This document shows, one piece after another, positions 8,779 through 16,187 of a stretch of DNA of 40,593 bases (position 1 is its first letter; each line of letters opens with the position of its first letter). This stretch comes from Aeromonas aquatica (GTDB lineage Bacteria; Pseudomonadota; Gammaproteobacteria; Enterobacterales; Aeromonadaceae), in assembly GCF_000764655.1 (NCBI RefSeq), contig NZ_JRGL01000027.1, forward strand, positions 1 to 40,593, written 5' to 3'. Position numbers and translations under genes: made by a program. The notes below the pieces were generated by a model. It was not told the DNA's origin and did no database searches. It was given only the letters and a program-made list of their open reading frames with translations.

Positions 8779-11103
8779 TTAAGCGGCGTGCACCACCGGG
8801 GCGGGTTGGGACAGTCCTTCCAGCTCGCCCGGGGCGAAGTTGTCGACCTGGATGGCCTCATAACGCAGGGCGTCGGCGGCCAGCAGCTTGTCGGCCTCCT
8901 CCTGGCTCAGGATGGACTGGGACAGGGCGGCAGCCACCAGCTCCGGCAGCGCCATCTTTCGTGGCAACCTGCCCTCTTTCTGGGCCTGCACCAGCTTCTT
9001 CTCGATGGGTTGTACCGATACCATGGCCAGGAAGGCACGCTCCATCTGGCCGACCGGATCCGACTCCTCCTTGCCCACGTAGCAGAGCGCGGTCAGACGG
9101 TCGCGGAACTCGCCCGGCTTCATCATGGCCGAGCAGATGGCGTGGCAACGATCGTCGGCCGGCATCTGGTAACCGACGCCGAACGGGAACACCACCCGCT
9201 TGAGCACGGCCCCCACCACCTTGTTCGGGAAGTTCTGGAAGAAGCCCTCGAACGCCTTGCCGATCAGATAGAGGTTGCGCTCCACCGCATACTGCACGAA
9301 CGGCAGATCCGAGACCATGCGGCCCTGATCCTCGTAGTGCTTGAGGGTGGAAGAGGCCAGATAGAGGTGGCTCAGCACGTCACCCAGGCGGGCGGAGATC
9401 ATCTCCTTGCGCTTGAGATCGCCCCCCAGCATCAGCATGGAGACGTCGGCGCAGAGCGCCAGCCCTTTACTCATGCGGGACAGCTGCTTGTAGTAGCGGG
9501 CGGTCTCGCCCCCCACCGGGGCGCCGTTGAACTGGCCCAGGGTCAGCCCCTGGAACAGGGCGCCGAAGAAGTTGCCGGCACCGAACGCCACGTGCTTCAT
9601 CAGCAGGCCGTCGAACTTCTCGAGGCCGCGCTCCACGTCGGTGTCGGCCGCCGCTTCCAGCTCGGCAAACACGTAGGGATGGCAACGGGTCGCCCCCTGG
9701 CCGAAGATCATCAGGTTGCGGGTCAGGATGTTGGCCCCCTCCACCGTGATGGCCACCGGAATGCCCATGTAGGCGTAGCCGGTATAGTTCTTCGGCCCCA
9801 GCTGGATGGCGCGACCGGCGTGGATGTCCATGGAGTCATCCATGATCTGGCGCGCCATTTCGGTCATGTGGTACTTGGAGATGGCGGTGACGATGGCCGG
9901 CGCCTGGCCCAAGTCCAGCGAGCCTGCGGTCATGCGACGAGCCCCTTCCAGCTGATAGGTCAGGCCGCCGATGCGGGCCAGCGCCTCCTGCACTCCCTCG
10001 AACTTGCCGATGGACATGCCGAACTGCTTGCGCACATAGGAGTAGGCGCTCACGGTGCGGCTGGCCATGTGACCACAGGCGGTACCGAGCGCAGGCAGGG
10101 AGATGCCGCGGCCGGCGGAGAGACATTCGACCAGCATGCGCCAGCCACGACCGGCGTATTCCGGGCCGCCGATGATCCAGTCCAGCGGAATGAACACGTC
10201 CTTGCCGAAGGTCGGGCCGTTCAGGAACGCCAGCCCCATGGGATAGTGGCGATCGCCGACCCGCACACCCGGGTGGCTGGTCGGGATCAGGGCACAGGTG
10301 ATGCCGAGCTCTTCCTTGCCACCCAGCAGCTTCTCCGGGTCATACAGCTTGAACGCCAGCCCCAGCACGGTGGCGCGCGGCGCCAGGGTGATGTAACGCT
10401 TGTTCCAGTTCAGGCGGATGCCGAGCACTTCCTCACCCTTGTACAGCCCCTTGCAGACGATTCCCTTGTCCGGGATGGCGCCCGCATCCGAGCCCGCTTC
10501 CGGGCCGGTCAGGGCGAAACAGGGCACCTCTTTGCCATTGGCCAGCCCCGGCAGCCAGAAATCCTTCTGGGCCTGGGTACCGTAGTGCATCAGCAGCTCG
10601 CCCGGGCCGAGGGAGTTGGGCACCATGACGGTGACCGCCACGCTCAGGCTCTTGGTGGCGATGCGGGTGACGATGGTGGAGTTGGCGATGGCGGAGAACT
10701 CACGGCCACCGTAGGATTTTGGGATGATCAGGGCGAAGAAGCCTTCCTTCTTCAGATAGTCCCAAACCTGCTCTGGCAGCTCCTTGGTCTCGTTGACGAT
10801 CTTGAAGTCGTCCACCATGGCGAGCAGGGTCTCGACCTGATGGTCGATGAAGGCCTGCTCCTCGGCGCTCAACTCGGCCTTGCCGTAGCCGTGCAGCTTC
10901 TTCCAGTCGGGGTTACCGCGGAACAGCTCGCCATCCCACCAGACGGAGCCGGCTTCCATGGCCTCCCGCTCGGTGGCCGACAGGGGCGGCAGTATCTTCT
11001 TGAAGACGCCAAACACGGGACGGGTCACCACCTTTTTACGGATGGCGGGCACGCCGAGCACAACGGCTATCGCCAGCACCAGCAGGATAAGCAATGTGAT
11101 CAT
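8779..11103 (-). CDS. fadE: FadE-type acyl-CoA dehydrogenase
   Basis: FadE catalyses the first oxidation of fatty acid beta-oxidation, acyl-CoA to trans-2-enoyl-CoA, with FAD. The product is 774 residues from ATG 11103; I reject an in-frame TTG at 11109 because AAGGAA lies 7 to 8 bases before the ATG. It has one N-terminal hydrophobic helix (about 3-20), as in E. coli FadE (814 residues). The flavin-binding segment CFALTGPEAGSDAG lies near 195-208 and the C-terminal DUF1974-like part ends in APVVHAA. It lies 48 bp after a TetR gene of PsrA type on the same strand, probably one operon. This context supports control by fatty acyl-CoA. Confidence 0.93.
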   Translation of the reverse strand: MITLLILLVLAIAVVLGVPAIRKKVVTRPVFGVFKKILPPLSATEREAMEAGSVWWDGELFRGNPDWKKLHGYGKAELSAEEQAFIDHQVETLLAMVDDFKIVNETKELPEQVWDYLKKEGFFALIIPKSYGGREFSAIANSTIVTRIATKSLSVAVTVMVPNSLGPGELLMHYGTQAQKDFWLPGLANGKEVPCFALTGPEAGSDAGAIPDKGIVCKGLYKGEEVLGIRLNWNKRYITLAPRATVLGLAFKLYDPEKLLGGKEELGITCALIPTSHPGVRVGDRHYPMGLAFLNGPTFGKDVFIPLDWIIGGPEYAGRGWRMLVECLSAGRGISLPALGTACGHMASRTVSAYSYVRKQFGMSIGKFEGVQEALARIGGLTYQLEGARRMTAGSLDLGQAPAIVTAISKYHMTEMARQIMDDSMDIHAGRAIQLGPKNYTGYAYMGIPVAITVEGANILTRNLMIFGQGATRCHPYVFAELEAAADTDVERGLEKFDGLLMKHVAFGAGNFFGALFQGLTLGQFNGAPVGGETARYYKQLSRMSKGLALCADVSMLMLGGDLKRKEMISARLGDVLSHLYLASSTLKHYEDQGRMVSDLPFVQYAVERNLYLIGKAFEGFFQNFPNKVVGAVLKRVVFPFGVGYQMPADDRCHAICSAMMKPGEFRDRLTALCYVGKEESDPVGQMERAFLAMVSVQPIEKKLVQAQKEGRLPRKMALPELVAAALSQSILSQEEADKLLAADALRYEAIQVDNFAPGELEGLSQPAPVVHAA

Positions 11104-11151
11104 ACTCAAGTTCCTTCTATTTCACTGTTTCCGTTGATTTATTGTTAGCGG

Positions 11152-11805
11152 TTACACGGCCAGGGAGAGCCTGGTCGACTCCACGGGCGCCCCGACACCG
11201 GACGCCAGGTAAGGAATAACGTTGCGCACCAGCCCTTCCACATCGAGCTGCTGGCCAAAATCGGCCTGGGCGATGTCCCGCAGGGCATCGGCGGAGGCCA
11301 TGGTGAACACGACCGTGCCCAGGGTGAAGTGCAGGCGCCAGAAGAGATCCGCCGGCGACAGCGCCGGATTGGCCTTGGAAATCGCCTGGGTGATCCGCTG
11401 CAGGGTCGCGCCATAGTGGGTGGTGATGAAGCGACGCAGGTGACCCTGGCTGTCGATGTAGCCACGGCCCAGCAGTTGCATGAAGATGGCGGGGCCATTG
11501 GCACGCACCGCCACCAGCTTCATCAGGGGCTCGACAAAGCTCTCGAACACCTGCAGCAGGGTCAGCTGCTCCTGCGCCATCAGGGTATGCAAGCGCGCAT
11601 CCAGCTCCGGCATGAACAGGCTCAGATAGCGATCGAGCACCGCCTGGATCAGCTCCTTCTTGGAGCCGAAGTGGTAGTTGACCGACGCCAGGTTGACGTC
11701 GGCTTCGCTGGTGATCAGACGCAGGGAGGTATCGGCGAACCCCCGTTCGGCGAACAACACCTCGGCGGCATCGAGAATACGGTTTTTGGTATCGATTTTA
11801 CTCAC
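11152..11805 (-). CDS. PsrA-like TetR-family regulator of fatty acid genes
   Basis: This is a cytoplasmic TetR repressor. The N-terminal helix-turn-helix reads RILDAAEVLFAERGFADTS, then ASVNYHFGSKKELIQAVL, very close to Pseudomonas PsrA, which senses long-chain acyl-CoA. The C-terminal SQGHLRRFI and FWRLHFTLG also match PsrA-type proteins. I place the start at GTG 11805 (217 residues), since GAGGTG lies about 8 bases upstream; GTG 11817 is an alternative. A palindrome resembling a PsrA box lies just upstream. It is the first gene of a probable two-gene operon with fadE. Function as a beta-oxidation repressor is inferred from similarity and position. Confidence 0.82.
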   Translation of the reverse strand: MSKIDTKNRILDAAEVLFAERGFADTSLRLITSEADVNLASVNYHFGSKKELIQAVLDRYLSLFMPELDARLHTLMAQEQLTLLQVFESFVEPLMKLVAVRANGPAIFMQLLGRGYIDSQGHLRRFITTHYGATLQRITQAISKANPALSPADLFWRLHFTLGTVVFTMASADALRDIAQADFGQQLDVEGLVRNVIPYLASGVGAPVESTRLSLAV

Positions 11806-11817
11806 TGGACACCTCAC

Positions 11818-11833
11818 TTAAACGAATGTTTAA
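11818..11833. promoter_or_regulatory. PsrA-like operator
   Basis: TTAAAC-GAAT-GTTTAA is a perfect inverted repeat with a four-base spacer. It sits 13 to 28 bases before the start chosen for the TetR gene. It resembles the PsrA pattern of AAAC and GTTT half-sites separated by a few bases. Autoregulation of the psrA-fadE operon is inferred. Confidence 0.6.
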
Positions 11834-11978
11834 AAAGTACGTTTCATGCACACTCATGTCAAGAGAATGTGAACGAGTGTTGGCGAAATGTTTTAATCAA
11901 AAAAGGAAGAACAGGGCGGGAACTTAGCTGACCAACGGGACTCTATATCTATGCCACTGCAATTAAACATTAAGTCTC

Positions 11979-12013
11979 GCCCAACCTGCGCCATGCTCGT
12001 TGGGCCTTTTTTT
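11979..12013 (+). terminator. orphan rho-independent terminator, plus strand
   Basis: GCCCAAC (11979-11985) pairs with GTTGGGC (11999-12005) and is followed by CTTTTTTT. No plus-strand gene lies upstream, because psrA is on the other strand. It could end a short RNA starting near 11900 or an antisense transcript. A weak promoter-like pair (GTGAAC, 17 bases, TTTAAT) lies near 11868-11896. Confidence 0.6.
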
Positions 12014-12056
12014 ATCCGGCAAGGCACGATGGCGGCCTTTCGGTTAAAAATCGGGC

Positions 12057-12083
12057 AAAAAAAACCGTCGCAGGGGCGACGGT
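12057..12083 (-). terminator. orphan rho-independent terminator, minus strand
   Basis: On the minus strand ACCGTCGC-CCCT-GCGACGGT is followed by eight T residues. No minus-strand gene lies within 1 kb upstream (to the right), because ycdX is on the plus strand. It may stop antisense or small-RNA transcription from the 12090-12280 region. Confidence 0.65.
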
Positions 12084-12282
12084 GGGGAAAAGAGAGCCAA
12101 ACCATCCTGATCCGGCTCATCGATGGGTGTTCAGGCTTGCATCGATGGCCCTATCCTGACAGGTAAAGATGGTCAGACTTTGTCAGTCTCGCCGTAATTT
12201 GTGACAAAGTATGGCAGGTCACCACATGGCCCGACCCCGCCAATCTTGCTATGCTGACGCCTCATGCCAGAGGGGAGATAAG

Positions 12283-13023
12283 ATGAAGTACCAGGTCGAT
12301 ACCCACACGCACACCGTCGCCAGCACCCACGCCTACAGCACCATTCATGACTACCTGCCCATCGCCAAGGCGAAAGGGATCAAGCTGTTCGCCACCACGG
12401 ATCACGGCCCCGACATGGCCGATGCCCCCCATTTCTGGCATTTCGTCAACCTGCATGTGCTGCCCAGGGTAGTCGACGGGGTCGGCATCCTGCGCGGCAT
12501 CGAAGCCAACATCAAGAACATCGACGGCGAGATCGACTTCCCCGAGCGCTACGAGTCGCGGCTCGACATGATCATGGCCGGTTTCCATGAGCCGGTGTTT
12601 CCCCCCTGCGATCAGGCCACCCACACCCAGGCCATGATCAACGCCATCAAGAGTGGCCGGGTCGACATGATAAGCCACCCCGGCAACCCCGCCTTCCCCA
12701 TCGACATCCAGGCGGTGGTCAAGGCAGCGGCCGAATATCGGGTAGCGCTGGAGCTCAACAACTCCTCATTCATCCACTCCCGCCCCGGCAGCGAAGGCAA
12801 CTGCCGCGCCATCGTCGAGGCGGCGCGCGATCTGGGCGCCTATCTCACCTTTGGTTCCGACTCTCATGTGGCCTTCAGCCTGGGGGATTTTGAACACTGC
12901 CAGCGACTGGTCAACGAGGCCGGCTTCCCCGAGGAGCGGATCCTGGCTCGTTCCCCTCGCGCCCTGCTCGCCTTTCTCGAGAGCCGTGGCCGCGCCCACA
13001 TCCCGGAGTTTGTGGATCTCTGA
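12283..13023 (+). CDS. ycdX: YcdX-type PHP-domain phosphatase
   Basis: This is a cytoplasmic metal-dependent PHP-family hydrolase. E. coli YcdX is a trinuclear zinc phosphatase linked to swarming. The 246-residue protein has the metal-binding DTHTHTVAS at 6-14, [21 protein letters not shown] near 40, [20 protein letters not shown] and the C-terminal GSDSH metal site. Length matches E. coli YcdX (245). Start ATG 12283 is preceded by AGGGGAG. It stands alone between an intergenic region with two orphan terminators and tRNA-Thr. Its physiological substrate is unknown. Confidence 0.92.
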   Translation: MKYQVDTHTHTVASTHAYSTIHDYLPIAKAKGIKLFATTDHGPDMADAPHFWHFVNLHVLPRVVDGVGILRGIEANIKNIDGEIDFPERYESRLDMIMAGFHEPVFPPCDQATHTQAMINAIKSGRVDMISHPGNPAFPIDIQAVVKAAAEYRVALELNNSSFIHSRPGSEGNCRAIVEAARDLGAYLTFGSDSHVAFSLGDFEHCQRLVNEAGFPEERILARSPRALLAFLESRGRAHIPEFVDL

Positions 13024-13109
13024 AGAGCGCCTGTAACTCCATGAGCTGACACATAAAATCGATTCAGACTCATTGACTTGCCAGGACATTTTCGGGAATC
13101 TAATGACAG

Positions 13110-13185
13110 GCCGGTATAGCTCAGTTGGTAGAGCAGCGCATTCGTAATGCGAAGGTCGTAGGTTCGACTCCTATTACCGGCACCA
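13110..13185 (+). tRNA. thrW: tRNA-Thr (anticodon CGT)
   Basis: The 76-base sequence has acceptor arms GCCGGTA and TACCGGC, D-arm GCTCAGTTGGTAGAGC, an anticodon loop TTCGTAA carrying CGT, T-arm GTAGGTTCGACTCCTAT and an encoded CCA end. It differs from E. coli thrW at only a few acceptor-stem bases. A strong terminator follows at once. thrW is an integration site for islands in some enterics, but no integrase or attachment repeat is visible here. Confidence 0.97.
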
Positions 13186-13191
13186 ATTAAA

Positions 13192-13235
13192 ACAAAGGGT
13201 TAGCTTCATCATGAGGCTAACCCTTTGTGCTTTTT
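13192..13235 (+). terminator. tRNA-Thr terminator
   Basis: ACAAAGGGTTAGC (13192-13204) pairs perfectly with GCTAACCCTTTGT (13216-13228) and is followed by GCTTTTT. Confidence 0.93.
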
Positions 13236-13241
13236 GTCATT

Positions 13242-13261
13242 TGGGCCCCGTTAGGGGCCCA
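13242..13261. repeat. GC-rich inverted repeat
   Basis: TGGGCCCC-GTTA-GGGGCCCA is a perfect 8-bp stem with a four-base loop. It lies between the tRNA terminator and the end of sbp. It has no T-run; it may help block read-through from sbp. The remaining spacer to 13437 shows nothing recognisable. Confidence 0.55.
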
Positions 13262-13437
13262 GGATCAATACCGCTAGAAACCAACCCGCTCCCTTCACAT
13301 GCCGGCCATGACCTGCTCTTCCATGGGATCCCTGACAAGCCAACCGGGACCTATGACGGTCAAGGAGTGAGGCTCCCACGGGTGAATCGCCCCTGCATAA
13401 CGGCACCTGGCCGGGATTCTTTCATCCAAGACGCGTC

Positions 13438-14433
13438 TTACTGCACGACGTAGATCTGGTCGAACACACCACCCTCCTTGAAGTGAGTGCTCTGGATCAC
13501 CGGCCACTCGCCGAAGGTCTTCACCACGTTGAGGAAGGTCACTGTCGGGAAGCGGTCGGCGAATTCGGCGAGGATCGCCGGGTTGCGCGGGCGCAGGTAG
13601 TTGTTGGCGGCAATGCGCTGGCCCTCGTCAGACCACAAATATTTCAGATAGGCCTCGGCCTCCTTGCGGGTGCCCTGCTTGTCGACGACCTTGTCGACCA
13701 CCGCCACCGGAAGCTCGGCCACGGCGGTGACGCTCGGATAGACCACCTCGAAGCTACCACGGCCGAACTCGCGGGCGATCATCTCGGCTTCGTTCTCGAA
13801 GGTGATCAGCACGTCGCCTATCTGGTTCTGGATGAAAGTAGTGGTGGCGGCGCGGCCACCGGTGTCGAGCACAGGGACTTGCTTGAACAGCTTGCCGACG
13901 AACTCCTTGGCCGCCTTCTCATCACCACCCTTCTCCAGTACATAGCCCCAGGCCGACAGGTAGGTATAGCGGCCATTACCCGAGGTCTTGGGGTTGGGCA
14001 CTATCACCCGCACGCCCTCTTTGAGCAGATCGGGCCAGTCCTTCAGGCCCTTGGGGTTGCCCTTGCGCACGATGAATACGGTGGCCGAGGTGAAGGGCGC
14101 GCTGTTGTCCGGCAGGCGGGTCGCCCACTCTTTCGGTACCAGGCCACCATGTTCGGCGAGGGCGTTGATGTCGGTGGCCATGTTCATGGTGATAACGTCG
14201 GCGGGCAAGCCTTCGATGACGGCGCGCGCCTGCTTGCTCGAGCCGCCGTGGGACATATTGATCTGCAGCGGCTGACCGCCTTCTGCCTGCCAGTGTTTCT
14301 GGAAGGCAGCGTTGTAGTCCTTGTAGAAGTCACGCATCACGTCGTAGGAGGCGTTGAGCAGGGTGGCAGCCTGGGCCAGTGGGGCGAGGGCCAGGCCTGC
14401 GGCGAGCAGGGTGGCGGGCAGTAGTCGTTTCAT
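13438..14433 (-). CDS. sbp: periplasmic sulfate-binding protein of an ABC transporter
   Basis: This is the periplasmic receptor for sulfate (or thiosulfate) import. The 331-residue product starts with a Sec signal peptide, MKRLLPATLLAAGLALAPLAQA, cleaved before ATLLNASYD. The mature protein has SHGGSSKQARAVI, LPDNSAPFTSATV, VRKGNPKGLKDW, PNPKTSGNGRYTYLSAWGY and ENEA, all close to E. coli Sbp (329). I chose ATG 14433 with AAGGAC just upstream, rejecting a GTG 33 bases earlier. The ABC permease and ATPase genes are not adjacent, as for sbp in E. coli. It is hard to tell Sbp from CysP by sequence alone, but Sbp is the closer match. Confidence 0.92.
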   Translation of the reverse strand: MKRLLPATLLAAGLALAPLAQAATLLNASYDVMRDFYKDYNAAFQKHWQAEGGQPLQINMSHGGSSKQARAVIEGLPADVITMNMATDINALAEHGGLVPKEWATRLPDNSAPFTSATVFIVRKGNPKGLKDWPDLLKEGVRVIVPNPKTSGNGRYTYLSAWGYVLEKGGDEKAAKEFVGKLFKQVPVLDTGGRAATTTFIQNQIGDVLITFENEAEMIAREFGRGSFEVVYPSVTAVAELPVAVVDKVVDKQGTRKEAEAYLKYLWSDEGQRIAANNYLRPRNPAILAEFADRFPTVTFLNVVKTFGEWPVIQSTHFKEGGVFDQIYVVQ

Positions 14434-14482
14434 TGCACGTCCTTGGAATGAGAGTCGAGTGACCAACTATATGATTCACCCA

Positions 14483-14503
14483 ATTATTCTTTGAAAGAAT
14501 AAT
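14483..14503. promoter_or_regulatory. perfect palindrome upstream of sbp, possible CysB-type operator
   Basis: ATTATTCTTT and AAAGAATAAT flank a central G, giving 10-bp perfect arms. It lies 50-70 bases before the sbp start, the position of a promoter operator. Sulfate uptake genes are normally under CysB, so a CysB site is a reasonable guess, but I cannot confirm the motif. Confidence 0.5.
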
Positions 14504-14710
14504 AAGTTCGCAGCTTATGCAATTTGTGGCATGACTCTGGCTGGGTTCAGTGGATGAGATGGATGGTGGCAGTGATTAGGCTACCGGTTTTCGCAGCTAG
14601 ATGAAGACAGGAGAGGCTGATGCGTATCATCGGTAGCACTTGTGCTGGCTGATCCCATGTTTGTCGAGTAAATCTCTAACTCTCCCATATGGGTTGGTGT
14701 CATCACATAT
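14504..14710. other. spacer upstream of sbp and downstream of aheC
   Basis: This stretch separates the sbp promoter region from the terminator of the efflux operon. I see no gene, repeat or RNA motif in it. Confidence 0.4.
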
Positions 14711-14741
14711 AAAAACAGGGCGAACCCAATGGTTCGCCCTG
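14711..14741 (-). terminator. terminator of the aheABC operon
   Basis: CAGGGCGAACC-CAAT-GGTTCGCCCTG forms an 11-bp perfect stem at 14716-14741. Five T residues follow on the minus strand, 30 bases after the aheC stop. Confidence 0.9.
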
Positions 14742-14771
14742 TTGCTGTCACCGTGTCAACGAGGAGAGAGA

Positions 14772-16187
14772 CTAGCCCTGCCCTTCGGCTGCAGATGGGG
14801 CTTCCTTGGGGGCCTGCCAGCCGCCACCGACCGCCTTGTAGAGCGCGACCTGGTTGCTAAGCTGGGCCAGACGGGTGCTGATCAGCCCCTGCCTGGCGCT
14901 GAACAGGGAGCGCTGGGCATCGAGGCGAGTCAGGTAGCTGTCCACCCCCTGCTCATAGCGGAACTCCGCCAGCTTGAAGTAGGTCTGGTTCGCATCCACC
15001 AGATCCTGCTGGGCCTGCAGCTGTTGCTGATAATCGGCCTGGGCGCCCAGAGTATCGGCGACCTCCTTGAAGGCGGTCTGGATGCTCTTCTCGTAGCTCG
15101 CCACCGCCTGCTTGGTGCCGACCTCGGCCACGTCCAGATCGGCCACCCGCTTGCCACCGTCGAAGATAGGCAGGTTGATCTGGGGCATGAAGGTCCAGGT
15201 GCCGGTGCCGCCGTCAAACAAGCCACTCAGCTGGTTGCTGGCGGTGCCCGCCGTCGCGGTCAGCGAGATGGTCGGGAAGAAGGCCGCGCGGGCCGCACCG
15301 ATATTGGCATTGGCCGCCTTCAGGCTGTGCTCCGCCGCCAGGATATCCGGCCGCTGTTGCAACAGGCTGGAGGGGGCGCCCACCGGAATGGCCGCCAGTT
15401 GCACCTCATCCAGGGTCTTGGGTTGCCCCTCCAGCACCGGTACCTCGGTGCCGAGCAGCAGGGCCAGGCCATTTCTGTCCTGTTTCACCTGACGCTGGTA
15501 TTGCGCCTGGCTGACCCTGGCGTTTTCGAGCGCGGTGCGCCCCTGAGCCAGCTCCATCTCGGAGGCGGCCCCCAGCCGGTATTTGTGCTGGGTCAGGGCG
15601 TAGCTCTCCTGCTCGGTGGCCAGGGTCGCCTGGCTCAGTGCCAGCAACTCCTGATCCGCCAGCAGGGTGAAGTAGGCATTTGCCACCGAGGCGACCAGCG
15701 CGATCTGGGTGCTGCGCTGGGTCTCGATTTGCGCCAGATAGTTCTCCAGCGCCTGATCTTTCAGGCTCTGGATCCGGCCAAACAGGTCCAGCTCGTAGGC
15801 GGTGATGCCGATGTCGGCGCCATATTGGCTGCTGATCCTGCCCTGCCCGGTGGCGCTGAGATCGTCGGATCCCTGCTGGCGGGTGCCAGAGCCGCTGGCG
15901 GCCAGGGTCGGCAACTGGGCCGCCCGCTGGATCCGGTATCTGGCCTCATAGGCCTCGACGTTGAGGGCCGCGAGCCGCAGATCCCGGTTGTTGTCGAGCG
16001 CCGTGCCGATCAGCTTCTGCAGGGCCGGATCGAGGAACTGTTGCTGCCAGGGGGCGGTATCCCCCTTGGCGGCGAGGTTGTCCTGCCAGGAGGCGCCTTG
16101 CGGCAACTCCGGACGCTGGTAGTCGGGGGCCATGGAGCAGGCCCCCAGCAGCAGGGTCACGCTCAGGGCGACCAGGGTCTTAGTCAT
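14772..16187 (-). CDS. aheC: outer-membrane efflux lipoprotein (OprM/AheC type)
   Basis: This is the outer-membrane channel of a tripartite RND multidrug pump. The 471-residue product starts with a lipoprotein signal peptide, [17 protein letters not shown], with lipidated Cys17. Two OEP repeats follow, with [17 protein letters not shown] near the N-terminus and the family segment [16 protein letters not shown] in the second half. Start ATG 16187 has AGGAG just upstream; the open frame continues 18 bases further. The first eight bases overlap the end of the RND gene, so the two are translationally coupled. The last operon gene, it ends at a strong terminator. The name follows AheABC of Aeromonas hydrophila; equivalence is inferred. 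Confidence 0.9.
   Translation of the reverse strand: MTKTLVALSVTLLLGACSMAPDYQRPELPQGASWQDNLAAKGDTAPWQQQFLDPALQKLIGTALDNNRDLRLAALNVEAYEARYRIQRAAQLPTLAASGSGTRQQGSDDLSATGQGRISSQYGADIGITAYELDLFGRIQSLKDQALENYLAQIETQRSTQIALVASVANAYFTLLADQELLALSQATLATEQESYALTQHKYRLGAASEMELAQGRTALENARVSQAQYQRQVKQDRNGLALLLGTEVPVLEGQPKTLDEVQLAAIPVGAPSSLLQQRPDILAAEHSLKAANANIGAARAAFFPTISLTATAGTASNQLSGLFDGGTGTWTFMPQINLPIFDGGKRVADLDVAEVGTKQAVASYEKSIQTAFKEVADTLGAQADYQQQLQAQQDLVDANQTYFKLAEFRYEQGVDSYLTRLDAQRSLFSARQGLISTRLAQLSNQVALYKAVGGGWQAPKEAPSAAEGQG

Noticed and set aside
8446..11148. Long plus-strand open frame (900 codons) opposite fadE
   Set aside because: It starts within pykA, runs through two terminators and is antisense to fadE. 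The composition is that of a shadow frame.
13110..13261. tRNA-Thr as an integration site for a prophage or island
   Set aside because: No integrase gene, no direct repeat of the tRNA 3' end and no composition change follow; a terminator and a core gene follow instead.
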